Shown piece by piece: positions 61,550 to 64,000 of a DNA stretch of 64,000 nucleotides. A program made the translations under genes and the position numbers. The DNA lies in contig CAZPDT010000015.1 in assembly GCA_964585545.1 (NCBI GenBank), positions 1 to 64,000 of the forward strand, given 5' to 3'. The notes beneath the pieces were generated by a model. The model ran no database searches. It was not told the DNA's origin and saw only the letters and a list, made by a program, of their open reading frames with translations. The DNA comes from Brumimicrobium sp964585545 (GTDB lineage: Bacteria; Bacteroidota; Bacteroidia; Flavobacteriales_D; Crocinitomicaceae). Each line of letters starts with the position of its first letter. The stretch's first letter is position 1.

Positions 61550-62485
61550 TCATTTTTGAGAAGATCGCCCCAATCTATCCAAAAGATAAACCGCTAAAAA
61601 TCCACAAATTGACAACAAAACAGCAAATAAAACCTGTGGGTCACCGATAAAGTCTTTGGGCATAACATTTTGCATCATCCACTCCTTTGTACCATCAGAA
61701 TGCGTTATAAATGGTCCATCTAATATTGGATTTTTCCATGGCCATACTTTGAATAGAGAACCCAATAAAAAACCTGAAAGCAAGGCAAGAACAAAGTCTT
61801 TATAGTGAGCAAATAAATATTTCAGTAAATGACTAAAAGAAAGGATTCCAATAATACATCCTAAAGCAAAAACACCAATTAAAGCAAAATCCAACTCCTT
61901 AAGTCCGGTCAATACCATCGTGTAGGCTCCCATTAAAACCAATATAAAAGCTCCACTAATTCCGGGTAAAATCATGGCACATATAGCAATTGCACCACAC
62001 AGGAATATATACCAAAGACTGCCTCCATTGGCTACTGTATGAACCGTTGAAATATAGGTTGCAATTGCTGTTCCTATAATTAAACCTAAAACTGTAAGTA
62101 GCTTCCATTTTTTGATGTCTCGCATCACAAGAGGAATACTTGCAACAATTAACCCAAAGAAAAATGCCCAAAGTAAAATAGGATAAGTCGCTAATAAAAA
62201 AGTTACCAATCGTGCCAGTGACAAAATACTGATGCCAATTCCAAAAATCAGAGCAACAAAAAAGTTGCCATTGATGTGTTTCCAGAAAGAAACAAAACCT
62301 TCCTTTTTCCACTTTTTTAAAGCTGCAAGATTGATATTACTGATACTCGTAATTAACTCTTCATAGATCCCCGTAATAAATGCAATTGTTCCTCCAGAGA
62401 CACCAGGTATAATGTCTGCTGATCCCATAGCAACTCCCTTAAGAGCAATCCCTAACAATTGGAGAAATGATCGTGACTTTTGCAT
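61550..62485 (-). CDS. DUF368 membrane protein
   Basis: The 311-residue polytopic protein (about nine helices) has the family start MGSADIIPGVSGGTIAFITG and a second PGISGAFILVLMGAY. DUF368 proteins have been implicated in undecaprenyl-phosphate recycling (PopT) in other bacteria. It lies 4 bases before aroE and its start shares one base with the rhodanese stop. Confidence 0.9.
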   Translation of the reverse strand: MQKSRSFLQLLGIALKGVAMGSADIIPGVSGGTIAFITGIYEELITSISNINLAALKKWKKEGFVSFWKHINGNFFVALIFGIGISILSLARLVTFLLATYPILLWAFFFGLIVASIPLVMRDIKKWKLLTVLGLIIGTAIATYISTVHTVANGGSLWYIFLCGAIAICAMILPGISGAFILVLMGAYTMVLTGLKELDFALIGVFALGCIIGILSFSHLLKYLFAHYKDFVLALLSGFLLGSLFKVWPWKNPILDGPFITHSDGTKEWMMQNVMPKDFIGDPQVLFAVLLSICGFLAVYLLDRLGRSSQK

Positions 62486-62802
62486 TATATAATTTCAATG
62501 GATTGATCAATTTCATTGGCATAAGCTTCAATCCCTCCTATTACGACACCAATATCTGAAAAGTTATAATTGATTTCAAGAAAATTAGCTACTGAAGATG
62601 CCCGATTGCCCGACTTACATATTACATACGTTTCTTTATCACAATTTAATTCATTTATCCTTTCAGAAAGATTGTCCATTGGAATATGTACTGATTGAAT
62701 ATGACCTATATTGTATTCATAATCTTCCCGTACATCTATGAGTGTAAAGTCTTTGCTCTCTTTAAGAGCTTCCGAAAGTTCTTGAACTGAAATTTTTTTC
62801 AT
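62485..62802 (-). CDS. Rhodanese-domain protein
   Basis: The product is 105 residues from ATG 62802 (MKKISVQELSEAL); the open frame starts earlier at 62853 without homology. The catalytic loop is CKSGNRAS with the nucleophile cysteine, and LIDVREDYEYNIGHI is the rhodanese signature. It may be a sulfurtransferase handling thiosulfate or protein-bound persulfide. It is first in the rhodanese-DUF368-aroE operon. Confidence 0.85.
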   Translation of the reverse strand: MKKISVQELSEALKESKDFTLIDVREDYEYNIGHIQSVHIPMDNLSERINELNCDKETYVICKSGNRASSVANFLEINYNFSDIGVVIGGIEAYANEIDQSIEII

Positions 62803-62992
62803 TGGCTGGATCAAATAAATTCGTTGTAAATTTATGAAAAATAATGCATTCAAAATAGAATAACAACGAATTCCAGTTTTTTTCAGAAGCTTTTGTATTA
62901 AATAATGCAGGATAATATTTTAACTTTATGCTTTTAAATTAAAACAAGTACCGTTTAAAAGTCAAATTGATATCTAAAAAAATAAAATTAAA

Positions 62993-64000
62993 ATGAGCAA
63001 AACAATAACAAACGAAAGTAAGAAATTCTTAAAAAAGTATCTAAACAATGCTTCTCCAACTGGTTTTGAAACACCGGGTCAAAAAATGTGGCTGGAATAT
63101 ATAAAACCTTATATTGACGATTATATGGTGGATAATTATGGCACTGTTGTAGGTATTGTTAATCCCAAAGCTCAATACAAAGTAGTTATTGAAGCTCATG
63201 CCGATGAAATCTCTTGGTTTGTACATTACATCACCGATGAAGGTTTTATATATGTACGTAGGAATGGTGGCTCAGACCACATGATTGCTCCATCAAAACG
63301 TGTGAATATTCACACGGATAAAGGAATTGTAAAAGCAGTATTTGGCTGGCCTGCAATCCATACGCGTCATGATAAAGATCCAAAACCCAGTACAAAAAAT
63401 ATTACTTTAGACTGTGGTTGTAGTTCAAAAGAAGAGGTAGAGAAGTTGGGCGTTCATGTAGGTTGTGTCGCTACTTTTGAGGATGAATTTATGCTGCTCA
63501 ATAAAAACCGTTATGTATCTAGAGCTCTCGACAACAGAATAGGTGGTTTTATGATTGCTCAAGTGGCACGATTACTCAAAGAATCCAAAACAAAACTTCC
63601 ATTTGGATTGTACATTGTAAATTCTGTTCAGGAAGAGATTGGATTGCGGGGAGCACAAATGATTGCTCAAAAAATTAAGCCCGATGTGGCCATTGTAACT
63701 GATGTTTGTCACGATACAGGAACACCCCTCATCGACAAAAAGGAACAAGGTGATTTCAAAGGAGGAAAAGGGCCTGTTTTAACGTATGGACCTGCCGTCC
63801 AAACAAATTTACTGAAACTCATCATTAATGCTGCTGAAAAACAAAAAATTCCTTTTCAAAGGCTCGCTGCTTCAAGGTCAACCGGAACCGATACAGATGC
63901 CTTTGCATACAGCAACGAGGGTGTTCCATCTGCATTAATTTCACTTCCTATCCGATATATGCATACAACTGTAGAAATGACCCATGAGGAAGATGTTGAA
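62993..64000 (+). CDS. M42-family metallo-aminopeptidase, 3' end beyond window
   Basis: From the ATG at 62993 the frame stays open for 336 codons to the window edge. Family residues seen are the metal H in EAHADEISWFV, the bridging aspartate in SRALDNRIGGF, the catalytic EE in VQEEIG, the aspartate in TDVCHD and the final H in YMHTTVEM. M42 enzymes are dodecameric, cytoplasmic aminopeptidases that trim peptides; some family members have glucanase annotations. The promoter and start lie in an AT-rich, A-rich leader. Confidence 0.9.
   Translation, partial: MSKTITNESKKFLKKYLNNASPTGFETPGQKMWLEYIKPYIDDYMVDNYGTVVGIVNPKAQYKVVIEAHADEISWFVHYITDEGFIYVRRNGGSDHMIAPSKRVNIHTDKGIVKAVFGWPAIHTRHDKDPKPSTKNITLDCGCSSKEEVEKLGVHVGCVATFEDEFMLLNKNRYVSRALDNRIGGFMIAQVARLLKESKTKLPFGLYIVNSVQEEIGLRGAQMIAQKIKPDVAIVTDVCHDTGTPLIDKKEQGDFKGGKGPVLTYGPAVQTNLLKLIINAAEKQKIPFQRLAASRSTGTDTDAFAYSNEGVPSALISLPIRYMHTTVEMTHEEDVE

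Overview
The window is a chromosomal segment of a low-GC Bacteroidota bacterium, most likely Flavobacteriales. The support is family content: DUF3822, a tail-extended cold-shock protein, a GreA/B relative with a proline-rich leader, an ECF sigma factor paired with a TPR membrane protein, and many small lipoproteins. A-rich translation starts and several TAnnTTTG promoter-like boxes agree. No rRNA, integrase, transposase, phage structural gene or CRISPR array was seen. The assembly has one 100-N gap (60439-60538).

Layout. 1-2750: the 3' part of a tRNA-Glu, rpsT, then hemE overlapping an OmpA-family gene. 2825-5458: an HD-domain hydrolase and acetyl-CoA synthetase, followed by a decayed calcium-binding-type gene remnant. 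5906-20563 (minus): a complete 13-gene nuo operon (nuoA, B, CD, E to N) with a fused nuoCD and a long NuoG, strongly of the E. coli type. 20823-26501: tamB and tsaD diverging from a very short spacer. 26922-34519: an orphan sensor kinase, elbB, a DCC protein, a thioredoxin-fold protein without its CXXC, coaD, rsmD, DUF3822, a membrane protein and pcm. 35434-36862: two divergent cold-shock-domain genes separated by about 800 bases rich in inverted repeats. 36997-42444: a CDF transporter, a lipoprotein-like gene, an XRE/S24 regulator, an ACMSD-type decarboxylase, a META lipoprotein and small genes.

42448-45538 (minus) holds a tight four-gene operon: a lipoprotein, a ribulose-phosphate-epimerase-like/CBS fusion, a type I-beta DAHP synthase and a KdsC-like phosphatase. 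It is the best candidate here for an undescribed pathway, because it joins three enzyme types normally used to make 3-deoxy-ulosonic acids, one with an unusual regulatory fusion. 45736-52572 carries ilvE, recQ, a SpoIID-domain protein, lpxB and surE. 52814-54518 is the ECF sigma/TPR pair. 54603-56685 holds two beta-oxidation or phenylacetate-type genes. 56792-64000 has a pseudouridine synthase, a Gre-family factor, a Nudix hydrolase, an AlbA_2 protein, aroE, a DUF368 protein, a rhodanese and a truncated M42 peptidase.

The strongest non-gene signal is repeats. A short dispersed motif around TTAACCCGAATTATTC sits on or beside the stop codons of at least five genes. Two loci carry AATTCGTAATT-type tandem repeats. 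A 125-base tandem repeat spans the assembly gap, and the gap falls exactly between consecutive unit positions, so an unknown number of copies is hidden there.
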